NCBI GenBank assembly: GCA_934589225.1
Contig: CAKTNS010000008.1
Span: 1-61,907, forward strand
Length of the DNA stretch: 61,907 nt
DNA from: an uncultured Oscillospiraceae bacterium
Lineage (GTDB): Bacteria; Bacillota; Clostridia; Oscillospirales; Oscillospiraceae
Reading direction: 5' to 3'
Both the position numbers and the translations under genes were made by a program. How positions within the stretch are numbered: the first letter of the stretch is position 1; every line of letters starts with the position of its first letter. This document shows positions 16,229 to 23,906 of the stretch, piece by piece. The notes beneath the pieces were generated by a model that was not told the DNA's origin, searched no databases, and was given only the letters and a program-made list of their open reading frames with translations.

Positions 16229-17749
16229 ATGAAGCTGTGCGCGGATATTCTCTATTGGCGGCTGAAAGAAAAACTGACCACGGTCACGCTGCGGGGCAAA
16301 ACCGGCAGCGAGCTGGCACTGAACCGGCCGGAATTTTACCTGGACCGCACCCAGTCCTTTGAAAAAAACAGGGTGTATGTGTGCTCCGCGGATCATCTGC
16401 CCCAAAGCCCCCGCTTGGGGGAAAATGTCTGCCTGGTGTGCCTGGGGCAGCGCCGGGAGCTCAACGCCTGCTACGACCGGTGCAGCGTGATCCTGGTAGA
16501 GGGGCCGTGGGATATTTTCCGGGTGTTCAATCTGGTGCAGGAGGTATTCAACCTCTGCGACACCTGGGAGGAGCAGCTCTGGTCCATTCTGCGCCACGGG
16601 GCGGCCCTGCCGCAAATGCTGGATGTGAGCCGGGGCATTTTTGAAAACCCCATGCTGCTGATCGGCTCGGACTTTCGCTATCTGGGGGTCACGGAGGAAG
16701 GGTATCTGCAAAACGAGCTGGGGCTCCAGCTGGATACCCAGTCCTTTGACGTGGAAAAAATGGCCACATTCCTGTCTCTGCATGACATGTCCAACCATGT
16801 GCGGGAGCCTCTGCTGTTGGAATTGCAAGGAAGGCGGACCCTCTCTGTGAACATCTTCGATCAGGAGGAGTATCTGGGCTGCCTGACTGTTTATGAAGGC
16901 ATCCGGCCCTTCCGGGATTCCGACACGGCCCTGGCTGTTTTCTTCTCCAAGCTTTTGCGGCAGGCCATCCAGCTTAATCCGGTGCTGGCCGGTACCCGTA
17001 CCGCTGTGCGCCGGGCATTGCGCAGCGTCATCTCCGGGCAAAGCATCGACTTTGAATATCGCCGCGCTCTTAGTGTGGAAAGCGGAAAGCAAGACTGGGT
17101 CTGTGTCAAGCTGATGCCCAAATCCGGCACGGCACATCTTCCGGGGGCCTATCTATCAGCCGCTCTGGAGGAGCGGCATCCGGGCGCACTGGCCTTTGAA
17201 TTTGAGGATGCCGTGGCAGAATTTCTCCCTGTGGATCAGGCAAAAAAAGAGTCCATGGAATCTTTGCGCCCGGTTCTGGAAAAGCTGGGGGTTGTCTGCG
17301 GCATTTCCTCTTCCTTTTCCAATCTGTATGACGCAAATCACGCTTGGTTCCAGGCATCCGCTGCCCTGCAAAACGGCCTTTGTCAGGGAAACGGCGCGTC
17401 CATCTTCTACTTTCAGAATTATCTGCTTCCCCAGCTTCTCAGCGGCGCGCTGTCCGGACGTCCCACCTGGGTCTTTTACACGGAGGGACTGAAGCAGCTC
17501 AAAGAACATGATGACCATTCTCAGGTGTCCTATTTGCATACGCTTCGAATCTACCTGGATAACAACCTCTCCGTGGCGAAAACCGCCTCGGCACTGTTTT
17601 TGCACCGCTCCACGCTTCTGGACCGTCTGGCACACATCACCGCCATGCTGGGCAGCGACCTCAAAGACCCGGATTACTGCCTGACCCTTGGCATTATTCT
17701 AAGAGCGGAATTGGAACAGAAACGGACGGAGAAGTGTTCCGCAAATTGA
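16229..17749 (+). CDS. PucR-family transcriptional regulator
   Basis: A 506-residue cytoplasmic regulator. The N-terminal ~280 residues form a sensory region without a motif I can name. The middle has a GGDEF-like CdaR/PucR module. The C-terminus is the PucR helix-turn-helix (HTH_30): LHTLRIYLDNNLSVAKTASA then LFLHRSTLLDRLAHIT at about 435-475. GGGGAGG precedes the ATG at 16229. It is divergent from the operon at 12061-15971, and several TACAAW-type repeats lie between. PucR proteins usually activate a neighbouring catabolic operon in the presence of its substrate, so control of the GcvT-like/SDR genes is likely. Confidence 0.88.
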   Translation: MKLCADILYWRLKEKLTTVTLRGKTGSELALNRPEFYLDRTQSFEKNRVYVCSADHLPQSPRLGENVCLVCLGQRRELNACYDRCSVILVEGPWDIFRVFNLVQEVFNLCDTWEEQLWSILRHGAALPQMLDVSRGIFENPMLLIGSDFRYLGVTEEGYLQNELGLQLDTQSFDVEKMATFLSLHDMSNHVREPLLLELQGRRTLSVNIFDQEEYLGCLTVYEGIRPFRDSDTALAVFFSKLLRQAIQLNPVLAGTRTAVRRALRSVISGQSIDFEYRRALSVESGKQDWVCVKLMPKSGTAHLPGAYLSAALEERHPGALAFEFEDAVAEFLPVDQAKKESMESLRPVLEKLGVVCGISSSFSNLYDANHAWFQASAALQNGLCQGNGASIFYFQNYLLPQLLSGALSGRPTWVFYTEGLKQLKEHDDHSQVSYLHTLRIYLDNNLSVAKTASALFLHRSTLLDRLAHITAMLGSDLKDPDYCLTLGIILRAELEQKRTEKCSAN

Positions 17750-17802
17750 GCATTCCATACCGGTCCCTTTTTGCGGACAAAGACTTACGAACACTGCAAG
17801 CT

Positions 17803-17839
17803 GCACCCCCTGGCCGCATAGACTGTGGCGAGGGGGTGC
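17803..17839 (+). terminator. Terminator of the pucR-type gene, overlapping the next ribosome site
   Basis: GCACCCCC...GGCC pairs with GGC..GGGGGTGC and is followed by TTTT. The right arm contains GAGGGGG (17830-17836), seven bases before the ATG at 17844, so the hairpin also covers the ribosome site of the following ORF. Confidence 0.7.
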
Positions 17840-17843
17840 TTTT

Positions 17844-18221
17844 ATGGAAGCGGAACTGGAATTGGGCGGCAGCCCGGTGGGGAAAGTGCAGGCCTTGCGG
17901 CAGGGCCTCTATTATGTGTTTCACTGCCGCTGCCGGCTGGATACCCGGCAGGCGGTGCGGCTGTGGGTCAGCTGTGGAGAAAACAAAGAAGACCTGGGGG
18001 TGCTCATTCCCATGGACGGGGGCTTCGGCCTGGATACCCGGCGGCCCGTGAAGCACTTGGGGGAGGGGATGCTAAGCTTTCGCCTGGCCCTCAAGCACGA
18101 CCCGCCCAAAACCCACTTCGAACCCATCTCCCCGGAGGAGCCCTTCGCCTATTTGCAGCGGCTGAAGGATGCTTACCTGGAAACCCGAAACGGCCAACCG
18201 GGGGCGGTCTGGAAGGAATAG
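17844..18221 (+). CDS. Conserved-looking small protein, unknown function (125 aa)
   Basis: I do not recognise the family. The 125 residues begin MEAELELGGSPVGKVQALRQ and alternate short hydrophobic strands with charged turns, suggesting a small beta-rich domain (YYVFHCRCRL, AVRLWVSCG, LGVLIPMDGGFGLDTRR), followed by a helix around PFAYLQRLKDAYLETR. The SCG...LGVLIP and GFGLDTRRPV segments look like a conserved core. No signal or membrane segment is seen. Codon use is GC-rich like the bulk of the window, unlike the AT-rich genes that follow. The only ribosome site lies inside the hairpin at 17803-17839, so translation may depend on unfolding it. Confidence 0.65.
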   Translation: MEAELELGGSPVGKVQALRQGLYYVFHCRCRLDTRQAVRLWVSCGENKEDLGVLIPMDGGFGLDTRRPVKHLGEGMLSFRLALKHDPPKTHFEPISPEEPFAYLQRLKDAYLETRNGQPGAVWKE

Positions 18222-18364
18222 GGCACAGGCGGGTGCTTTGTGTTTGGCTCGTATTTTGAGGAAGCTTTCGAACATGAGGGAATGGAAAATTCTTTATGGC
18301 GCTGTTTTGCTGAAAAAAGAAATTCGCAACGGATACATTTGTCATGGAAGTAAACGATACTTGA

Positions 18365-18394
18365 TTGACATATTTTGCATCGATATGATAAAAT
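18365..18394 (+). promoter_or_regulatory. Promoter of the MBOAT island
   Basis: TTGACA (18365-18370) and TAAAAT (18389-18394) with an 18-base spacer precede AAAGGG and the ATG at 18421. Confidence 0.65.
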
Positions 18395-18420
18395 AGTGCC
18401 CTATAGAAAGGGTGTGCGAA

Positions 18421-19822
18421 ATGGTTTTTTCTTCAGTATCTTTTTTGTTTGTTTTTCTTCCATTGACGCTTGCAGGGTACTATCTGATGGGGAAACGGGG
18501 GAAAAACGTATGGCTGCTGATGGTTAGCCTCCTGTTTTTTGGGTGGTCACAGGGACAGTATGTTTGGGTCATTCTCGCAAGCATCGCAATCAATTATTGC
18601 GGTGCGTACATGATTGGAAAACTTCCCAGATACCGTAAGATGTCGTTGCTGCTGACAGTGATGTTGGACTTGGGGCTGCTGTATTACTTTAAGTATTTTG
18701 ACTTTACGCTGGATACAATGAATCGGATATTCCATTTGGAAATTCCTCTGCGGAAAATTATCTTACCGATAGGTATATCCTTTTTCACATTTCAAGGCAT
18801 TTCGTACGTTGCGGATGTATATTCAGGACGTGTCAAAATTCAGAAGAATCCCTTCAAGGTTGCGCTGTATATCGTCTTATTCCCACAGTTAATTGCAGGA
18901 CCTATAGTACGTTATCAGGATATAGAGCGGGAAATAGATGGAAGATATGCAACAAAATCCGGGGGGGGGCGCTGTATGCGGAATACAACGCTTTATATTG
19001 GGCCTGGCCAAAAAGGTCTTAGTTGCTAACTCTATGGCATATGTTGCAGACAGCATATGGAAAAGCGGCCCATTGAGAATAACCTGTGCTGTTGCCTGGC
19101 TGGGAAGCATTGCCTACGGACTACAAATATACTTTGACTTTTCAGGTTACAGTGACATGGCCATTGGCTTGGGGCGGATGTTTGGTTTCCACTTTCAGGA
19201 AAATTTTAGGCTTCCCTATATTTCTAAAAGTGTGTCCGAGTTTTGGAGAAGATGGCATATCTCGCTGTCCTCATGGTTCCGGGATTATGTATATATTCCT
19301 TTGGGCGGAAATAGAAAGCATGTATACCGGAATCTTTTGATCGTGTTTCTTTTGACGGGAATTTGGCATGGTGCTTCTTGGCATTATGTCCTGTGGGGCC
19401 TTTGGAATGGTTTCTTCGTCCTGGCAGAAAGAAAGTTCTGCGGTAAAAGAAAAAGCACTTCTTCTGACTGGATCGGCAGAATTTACACCCTGTTGGTTGT
19501 GAATTTTGGCTGGGTGATATTTAGGGCGCCGGACATTATGGACGGGCTGCGATATATTCGAACAATGCTGGGAATGAGAGTACCTGACCAGATAGATTTC
19601 ACGTTCTTTTGGTATTTTGATCGATGGTCTGGCTTTATGATGGCCGCTGGTATTCTGTGCGCTACACCGATTCCGGGGAAAATATGGGATAGAATAAAGA
19701 GACGTTGGAATCCAGAGATACAGGCACTATTAAAGATTGCCATTCTGGTTGTACTGTTTGTGTTTTCAGCATTGCGAATCGTATCTGAAACATATAACCC
19801 CTTTATTTATTTCCAGTTTTGA
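18421..19822 (+). pseudogene. AlgI-like MBOAT O-acyltransferase, split by a frameshift at a G9 tract
   Basis: Two overlapping frames together make one membrane-bound O-acyltransferase of the AlgI/PatA type, which moves acetyl groups across the membrane onto a surface polysaccharide. The first frame (to 19029) has the N-terminal helices and ends normally at LFPQLIAGPIVRYQDIEREI. The second (ATG 18938 to 19822) resumes with GIQRFILGLAKKVLVANSMA, then QIYFDFSGYSDMAIGLGRM and the catalytic His in GIWHGASWHYVLWG. The join falls exactly on nine Gs at 18961-18969. Eight (or eleven) Gs would restore one ~467-residue reading frame. This may be phase variation, a fixed mutation, or a sequencing error. 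ATG 18421 with AAAGGG is preferred to GTG 18412. Codon use is AT-rich compared with neighbours. Confidence 0.88.
18961..18969 (+). repeat. G9 homopolymer at the MBOAT frameshift
   Basis: Nine consecutive Gs follow TCC. In this length the first frame runs into a stop at 19027-19029. Frame counting shows that G8 or G11 joins the two halves. Confidence 0.9.
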
Positions 19823-19837
19823 GAGAGGAGAAAGAAA

Positions 19838-20986
19838 ATGGGAAAACGGTCAAACAAAATTCTGACGGTGCTTTTTTTAGGAATGCTTGCGATCCCTCTC
19901 TTAACAACAAACTTGCGTTCAGAGGTGTCGGTGTCTGAAAACCGAAAGAAGCAGTCACTGCCAATCTTGTGGACAAAACAAAGGGGATTCAATGCAGATT
20001 TTACAGAGGACTTTGAAGCATGGATAAATGATAACATCGGTCTGCGGGAGCAGCTGGTTTCTCTGGACGGAAAGATACAGTATTATCTCTTTGGAAAACT
20101 GCCCAGTAATACGGATATGCTGTTAGGCCCCGGTGGAGCGTTGAATTATGCTACCGATGAGATCATTAAAAGCTACCGGCATGATAATCTCTTTTCGGAA
20201 GAACAATTGCAAGAGGTTGTAGATGCGCATCAGTGCATTGCAAATTATTTGAAGGATCAGGGAATTCAATACTATTTCTTTCAATGCTGGGATAAACAGT
20301 CTATATATCCGGAGGATTTTCCGAGAACGGTGGTTCAGCACGGTACGGTCTCTCGCATAGACCAGTTGACGCAAGCACTGGAACAGACACAGGATGTTCC
20401 GGTATTATCCCCGAAAAAACTGTTGATTGAAAACAAGGACAAGCATGCAACCTATGGTTACTGGGCAGATGCGACCCATTGGACACAGAGGGGAGCCTAT
20501 CTTGCCTATCGGATGCTGATGGACCGAATCAACCAGGATTGCAATGGAAAATATCTGGTGTTGCAGGAGGCTGATTACGATATTACCTGGGAAGACCAGG
20601 GCAAAACATTTCTTGGGAATGTTCACCGGGAGGATGTTTTGGAAAACTTTGCGATTGCACAGCCAAAAGCGAAACTGACAGACGAAGCACCGTTATTTCT
20701 GTCGGAGTGGGCGAACCAAAGCAGAAAAATATATCGGAACGAACAGGTGGATAATCAGGATACGCTTCTTATTATTGGGGACAGCTATTTTGATAATTAC
20801 CTGTATGATGACTTGGCAGAAAGCTTTCACAGGGCGGTTATGGTCTGGGGAAACTATATCCAGAATTTACCGGAACTGCTTGATACATATCATCCTGATA
20901 TTGTAATTTATGAAATGGCTGAGCGTGCGGAGACCACTTGGGCAGCGAAAAAATGTGCACAGAGCATTCAGAAGCTTTCTGGCTGA
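19838..20986 (+). CDS. AlgJ/AlgX-like SGNH-hydrolase-fold acetylation protein
   Basis: This 382-residue protein is the usual partner of an AlgI-type MBOAT. A single N-terminal hydrophobic segment (about 8-24) anchors or exports it. The extracellular domain carries the AlgX/AlgJ marks: DATHWTQRGAYLAY (Asp-x-x-His) around 210-223 and the GDSYF nucleophile-Ser motif around 308-312. It should pass acetyl groups from the MBOAT to the polysaccharide. AGAGAGGAG precedes ATG 19838, 15 bases after the MBOAT stop. It remains intact although the MBOAT frame is broken. Base composition is AT-rich like the MBOAT gene, pointing to transfer as a pair. A strong terminator follows. Confidence 0.85.
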   Translation: MGKRSNKILTVLFLGMLAIPLLTTNLRSEVSVSENRKKQSLPILWTKQRGFNADFTEDFEAWINDNIGLREQLVSLDGKIQYYLFGKLPSNTDMLLGPGGALNYATDEIIKSYRHDNLFSEEQLQEVVDAHQCIANYLKDQGIQYYFFQCWDKQSIYPEDFPRTVVQHGTVSRIDQLTQALEQTQDVPVLSPKKLLIENKDKHATYGYWADATHWTQRGAYLAYRMLMDRINQDCNGKYLVLQEADYDITWEDQGKTFLGNVHREDVLENFAIAQPKAKLTDEAPLFLSEWANQSRKIYRNEQVDNQDTLLIIGDSYFDNYLYDDLAESFHRAVMVWGNYIQNLPELLDTYHPDIVIYEMAERAETTWAAKKCAQSIQKLSG

Positions 20987-21028
20987 CCTTACGAAAACCG
21001 TTCTTTAATTCTGCATAAAGTAAATCAA

Positions 21029-21064
21029 GGCTGCTGCAAAATTTGGTTTTGCAGCAGCCTTTTT
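21029..21064 (+). terminator. Terminator of the MBOAT/AlgJ-like pair
   Basis: GGCTGCTGCAAAA and TTTTGCAGCAGCC form a perfect 13-bp stem followed by TTTTT. Confidence 0.9.
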
Positions 21065-21171
21065 GGAACCGTTGCGGAACTTTGTGCTAGGTTCCAGGCA
21101 TCCGCCGCCCGTGAAGCGGCCGCGGTGTGGAAGGCTCCGTGATATTTTTTGCCGGATTCTGGAAAAAGTAT

Positions 21172-21199
21172 TTGACAGATACAAAAATATCGATATAAT
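21172..21199 (+). promoter_or_regulatory. Promoter of the lactate/malate dehydrogenase gene
   Basis: TTGACA (21172-21177) and TATAAT (21194-21199) are both perfect consensus hexamers with a 16-base spacer. A strong constitutive promoter is expected. No clear Rex-type operator was seen. Confidence 0.75.
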
Positions 21200-21255
21200 A
21201 GTATTGATTGAAAGCGTCAACAAAGAATCTCTTTACCCATGAAAGGAGTACTGCC

Positions 21256-22203
21256 ATGAGTACAAAAATCACCATCATCGGAGCGGGCAGCGTGGGGTCT
21301 ACCATTGCCAATGACCTGGTGGCCATGAATATTGCCACGGAAATTCTGCTTATCGACATCAACGAGCAGAAGGCCTTCGGAGAGGCCATGGATATTTACC
21401 AGGGCACCGGCTTTACATCCCCTGCGGTGGTCCGTCCGGGGCGGTATGAGGATGCGGTGGGTTCCTCCATTGTCATCATCACCTCCGGCGTGGCCCGGAA
21501 GCCCGGCCAGACCCGGCTGGAGCTGGCCCAGACCAACGTGAACATCCTCAAGCAGATCACCCCCAACATTGTAAAATACGCCCCGGAGGCCATTTACATT
21601 ATGGTCTCCAATCCGGTGGACGTGATGACCTATGTGTTCCATAAGATTTCCGGCATTCCCGCGGAGCGGATCATCGGCTCCGGCACGGTGCTGGATACGG
21701 CCCGGCTGCAAACGGAACTGGCCCGGGAGTTCAACATCAGCCCCAAGAACGTCCACGCCCATGTTTACGGCGAGCACGGGGATACCTCCTTCGTGCCCTG
21801 GTCCCTGGCCACCATTTCCAACAACCATGTGAGCCGCTACGCCGCCCACGCCCCCGACCCGGAGAACATCCGCTTCAACGGCAATTACGAGGCGTTTGTG
21901 GAGCGGGTGCGGAAGTCCGGCGCGGTGGTCATCCAGGCCAAGGGGGCCACCTTCTATGCCGTGGCCTTCTCCGTGTGCCATATTGTAAAGTGCATTCTCA
22001 ACGGTTCCGGCACGGCACTCACGGTATCCACCATGATGAACGGGGAATACGGCGTTTCGGACGTGTGCCTCAGCGTTCTGTGCATCGTGGACAACAAGGG
22101 CGTTCGGGGAAAAATCCTCAACGATTTGAACGAAGAGGAGCTGGAAAAGCTCCGGCACAGCGCCGACAAGCTGAAGGAAACCATTAGGGCCATCGATTTT
22201 TAA
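21256..22203 (+). CDS. L-lactate/malate dehydrogenase family protein
   Basis: A 315-residue NAD-dependent 2-hydroxyacid dehydrogenase of the LDH/MDH superfamily. The Rossmann motif is GAGSVGST (9-16), the catalytic His174 lies in GEHGDTSF, and Asp/Arg in LDTARL. Overall wording (IGSGTVLDTAR, SNPVDV) is LDH-like. However, the substrate-specificity loop reads VARKPGQTRLEL, with Arg81 at the position where LDHs have Gln (Gln102 in common numbering) and malate dehydrogenases have Arg. The enzyme may therefore prefer oxaloacetate. Databases probably call it L-lactate dehydrogenase. ATG 21256 with AAAGGAG is the start. It is a single gene with its own consensus promoter and terminator. Confidence 0.88.
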   Translation: MSTKITIIGAGSVGSTIANDLVAMNIATEILLIDINEQKAFGEAMDIYQGTGFTSPAVVRPGRYEDAVGSSIVIITSGVARKPGQTRLELAQTNVNILKQITPNIVKYAPEAIYIMVSNPVDVMTYVFHKISGIPAERIIGSGTVLDTARLQTELAREFNISPKNVHAHVYGEHGDTSFVPWSLATISNNHVSRYAAHAPDPENIRFNGNYEAFVERVRKSGAVVIQAKGATFYAVAFSVCHIVKCILNGSGTALTVSTMMNGEYGVSDVCLSVLCIVDNKGVRGKILNDLNEEELEKLRHSADKLKETIRAIDF

Positions 22204-22207
22204 CGTC

Positions 22208-22243
22208 AAAAAGAGCCTGCCGTTTTTCGCGGCAGGCTCTTTT
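22208..22243. terminator. Bidirectional terminator between the dehydrogenase and LysR genes
   Basis: AAAAAGAGCCTGCC and GGCAGGCTCTTTT form a stem with A-run before and T-run after, so it can serve both convergent genes. Confidence 0.88.
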
Positions 22244-22256
22244 GAGACAGTACAAA

Positions 22257-23147
22257 TCAGGCGGGGCCGAGGCTTTCAAGCAGCGCAGCAAATTTCCGGG
22301 CGGCGGGACCGGGGAGCCGGTCCTGCTTCTGGAGCAGGCAGATGCGCCGCTCCGGCAGGGGGACCGCCAGGGGAATGGGGCGGATGCCCTGGGGGTCGGC
22401 CGCGAGGAAGTCCTCCGGCACAAAGCCGATGCCCAGATCGTTTTGCACCAGGGGCAGGATCTGGTCCGCGGTGGCGGCCTCAATGTCCGGCCGGAAGGGC
22501 AGACCGTTGTCCAGGAACCACCGTTCATAGAGCCTGTAGGTCATGGTGTTCCGGCCCAGGCTGATGAGGGGATACTGGGCAAGCTCCTCCGGGGTAATGG
22601 GTCTGGTGGGGAAGAGCCCCAGGCCGGGGCTGCATACGGCGGTCTCCCGGATTTTGCGGAGCTCCGTCTGACGGATGCCCTTCCCGGGCTCCACCGGGGT
22701 GGTGACCACCGCCAGATCTACCAACCCGTCTTCCAGGGCGCTGACGGCCTGGGGGGTGGAAAAATTGCTGACCCGCACCTGAATGTCCGGGTATTCCAGC
22801 CGGAACTGCCGCAGAATCGGCAGCAGCAGACACCGCAGGGCCACCTCGCTGGCGCCGATGGAAATGCTGCCCATGCGCAGCTGGGTTTGCAGCTTCAGCT
22901 CCTCCTCCGCCCGGTGCAGATGCTCCACGGCGGGGAGCACATGGGCATACAATAGCGCCCCCTCGGGGGTCAGCTGCACGCCCTTGTTGGTCCTGACAAA
23001 AAGGGTGCAGCCCAGCTGCCGCTCCAGCTCCTTGACGGCGTGGGTCACATTGGGCTGACTGCTGTAAAGGGCTGCGGCGGCCTGGGTGATGTTTTTGCAG
23101 CGGGCCACCTGGTAAAAAACATAGTAACGATCCAACGAACCGGTCAT
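22257..23147 (-). CDS. LysR-family transcriptional regulator
   Basis: A 296-residue LTTR. The N-terminal winged helix reads YVFYQVARCKNITQAAAALY then SSQPNVTHAVKELERQLGCT, followed by LFVRTNKGVQLTPEGALL. The C-terminal periplasmic-binding-like effector domain is complete. A second ATG 12 bases upstream (23159) is possible, but GGAG is spaced correctly for 23147. It is divergent from the kinase-like/MATE pair (129-base gap) and convergent with the dehydrogenase, so the MATE operon is its most likely target. The inducer is unknown. Confidence 0.88.
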   Translation of the reverse strand: MTGSLDRYYVFYQVARCKNITQAAAALYSSQPNVTHAVKELERQLGCTLFVRTNKGVQLTPEGALLYAHVLPAVEHLHRAEEELKLQTQLRMGSISIGASEVALRCLLLPILRQFRLEYPDIQVRVSNFSTPQAVSALEDGLVDLAVVTTPVEPGKGIRQTELRKIRETAVCSPGLGLFPTRPITPEELAQYPLISLGRNTMTYRLYERWFLDNGLPFRPDIEAATADQILPLVQNDLGIGFVPEDFLAADPQGIRPIPLAVPLPERRICLLQKQDRLPGPAARKFAALLESLGPA

Positions 23148-23194
23148 AGGCAACTCCATAAATATAATTGATAGCGGATATACTGAATATCTAT

Positions 23195-23223
23195 TTTACA
23201 TATTATCCTGGCAGGATTATACT
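23195..23223 (+). promoter_or_regulatory. Promoter of the kinase-like/MATE operon
   Basis: TTTACA (23195-23200) and TATACT (23218-23223) with a 17-base spacer lie in the gap divergent from the LysR gene. AT-rich dyads overlap it, as expected for LysR control. Confidence 0.6.
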
Positions 23224-23276
23224 ATACCCGTTTGTGAAAGTCAACGGGCTTCAAAAGCCATAGAAAGGTGAACGAT

Positions 23277-23906
23277 ATGGAAAAGTATACCATTTGTATT
23301 GGCCGGGAATACGGCAGCGGCGGCCGGGAAGTGGGGGAGCTGGTGGCAAAGAAGCTGGGGGTCACCTGCTACGACAAGCTGCTCATCCAGGAGGCCGCCA
23401 GAAAAAGCGGCATGAGCGCCGGGTATCTGGAGCGCCACGACGAAACCGTGAAGGACCTCCTCCTGCCCGTCAGCGGCAACTGGTTTGCGGATACGGCGGA
23501 TATGTCCGGCATGTTCTACTTTGCCGGGGACCAGGCCTACAATGCCCAGAAGCAGACCATTCTATCCATTGCGGACCGGGAGTCCTCTGTGATCATCGGA
23601 CGGTGCGCCTCCGCCATTCTGGACAAAAAGCCCAATGTGCTCTCCGTCTTCCTCTACGGCAATGAAGCGGACTGCGTGGCCCGCATCGGCTCCCGGAACG
23701 GCCTGGGGGAGAAAGCCGCCCGGGAGCGGATGGAAAAAGTGAACCGCATGCGCCGCCGGTACTTTAACTTCTACGCCATGACCGAGTGGGGCAAGCCCGA
23801 AAGCTACGATGCCATGCTCTCCACCAGCACCCTGGGCACCCAGGGCTGCGCCGATGCCATTGTGTATCTGCTGGAAAAGAAGCTGGGGGTCAAGAGCCAT
23901 GACTAA
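23277..23906 (+). CDS. Cytidylate-kinase-like protein
   Basis: A 209-residue P-loop protein of the cytidylate-kinase-like family (AAA_26). The loop is GREYGSGGREVGELVAKKLG near the N-terminus, and IIGRCASAIL plus SRNGLGEKAARERMEKVNRM correspond to lid regions. Family members are often beside transporters or regulators in Clostridia and are not the housekeeping Cmk. The true substrate is unknown. AAAGGTG places the start at ATG 23277 rather than the upstream GTG. Its end overlaps the MATE start (ATGACTAA), so the two are translationally coupled. Confidence 0.85.
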   Translation: MEKYTICIGREYGSGGREVGELVAKKLGVTCYDKLLIQEAARKSGMSAGYLERHDETVKDLLLPVSGNWFADTADMSGMFYFAGDQAYNAQKQTILSIADRESSVIIGRCASAILDKKPNVLSVFLYGNEADCVARIGSRNGLGEKAARERMEKVNRMRRRYFNFYAMTEWGKPESYDAMLSTSTLGTQGCADAIVYLLEKKLGVKSHD

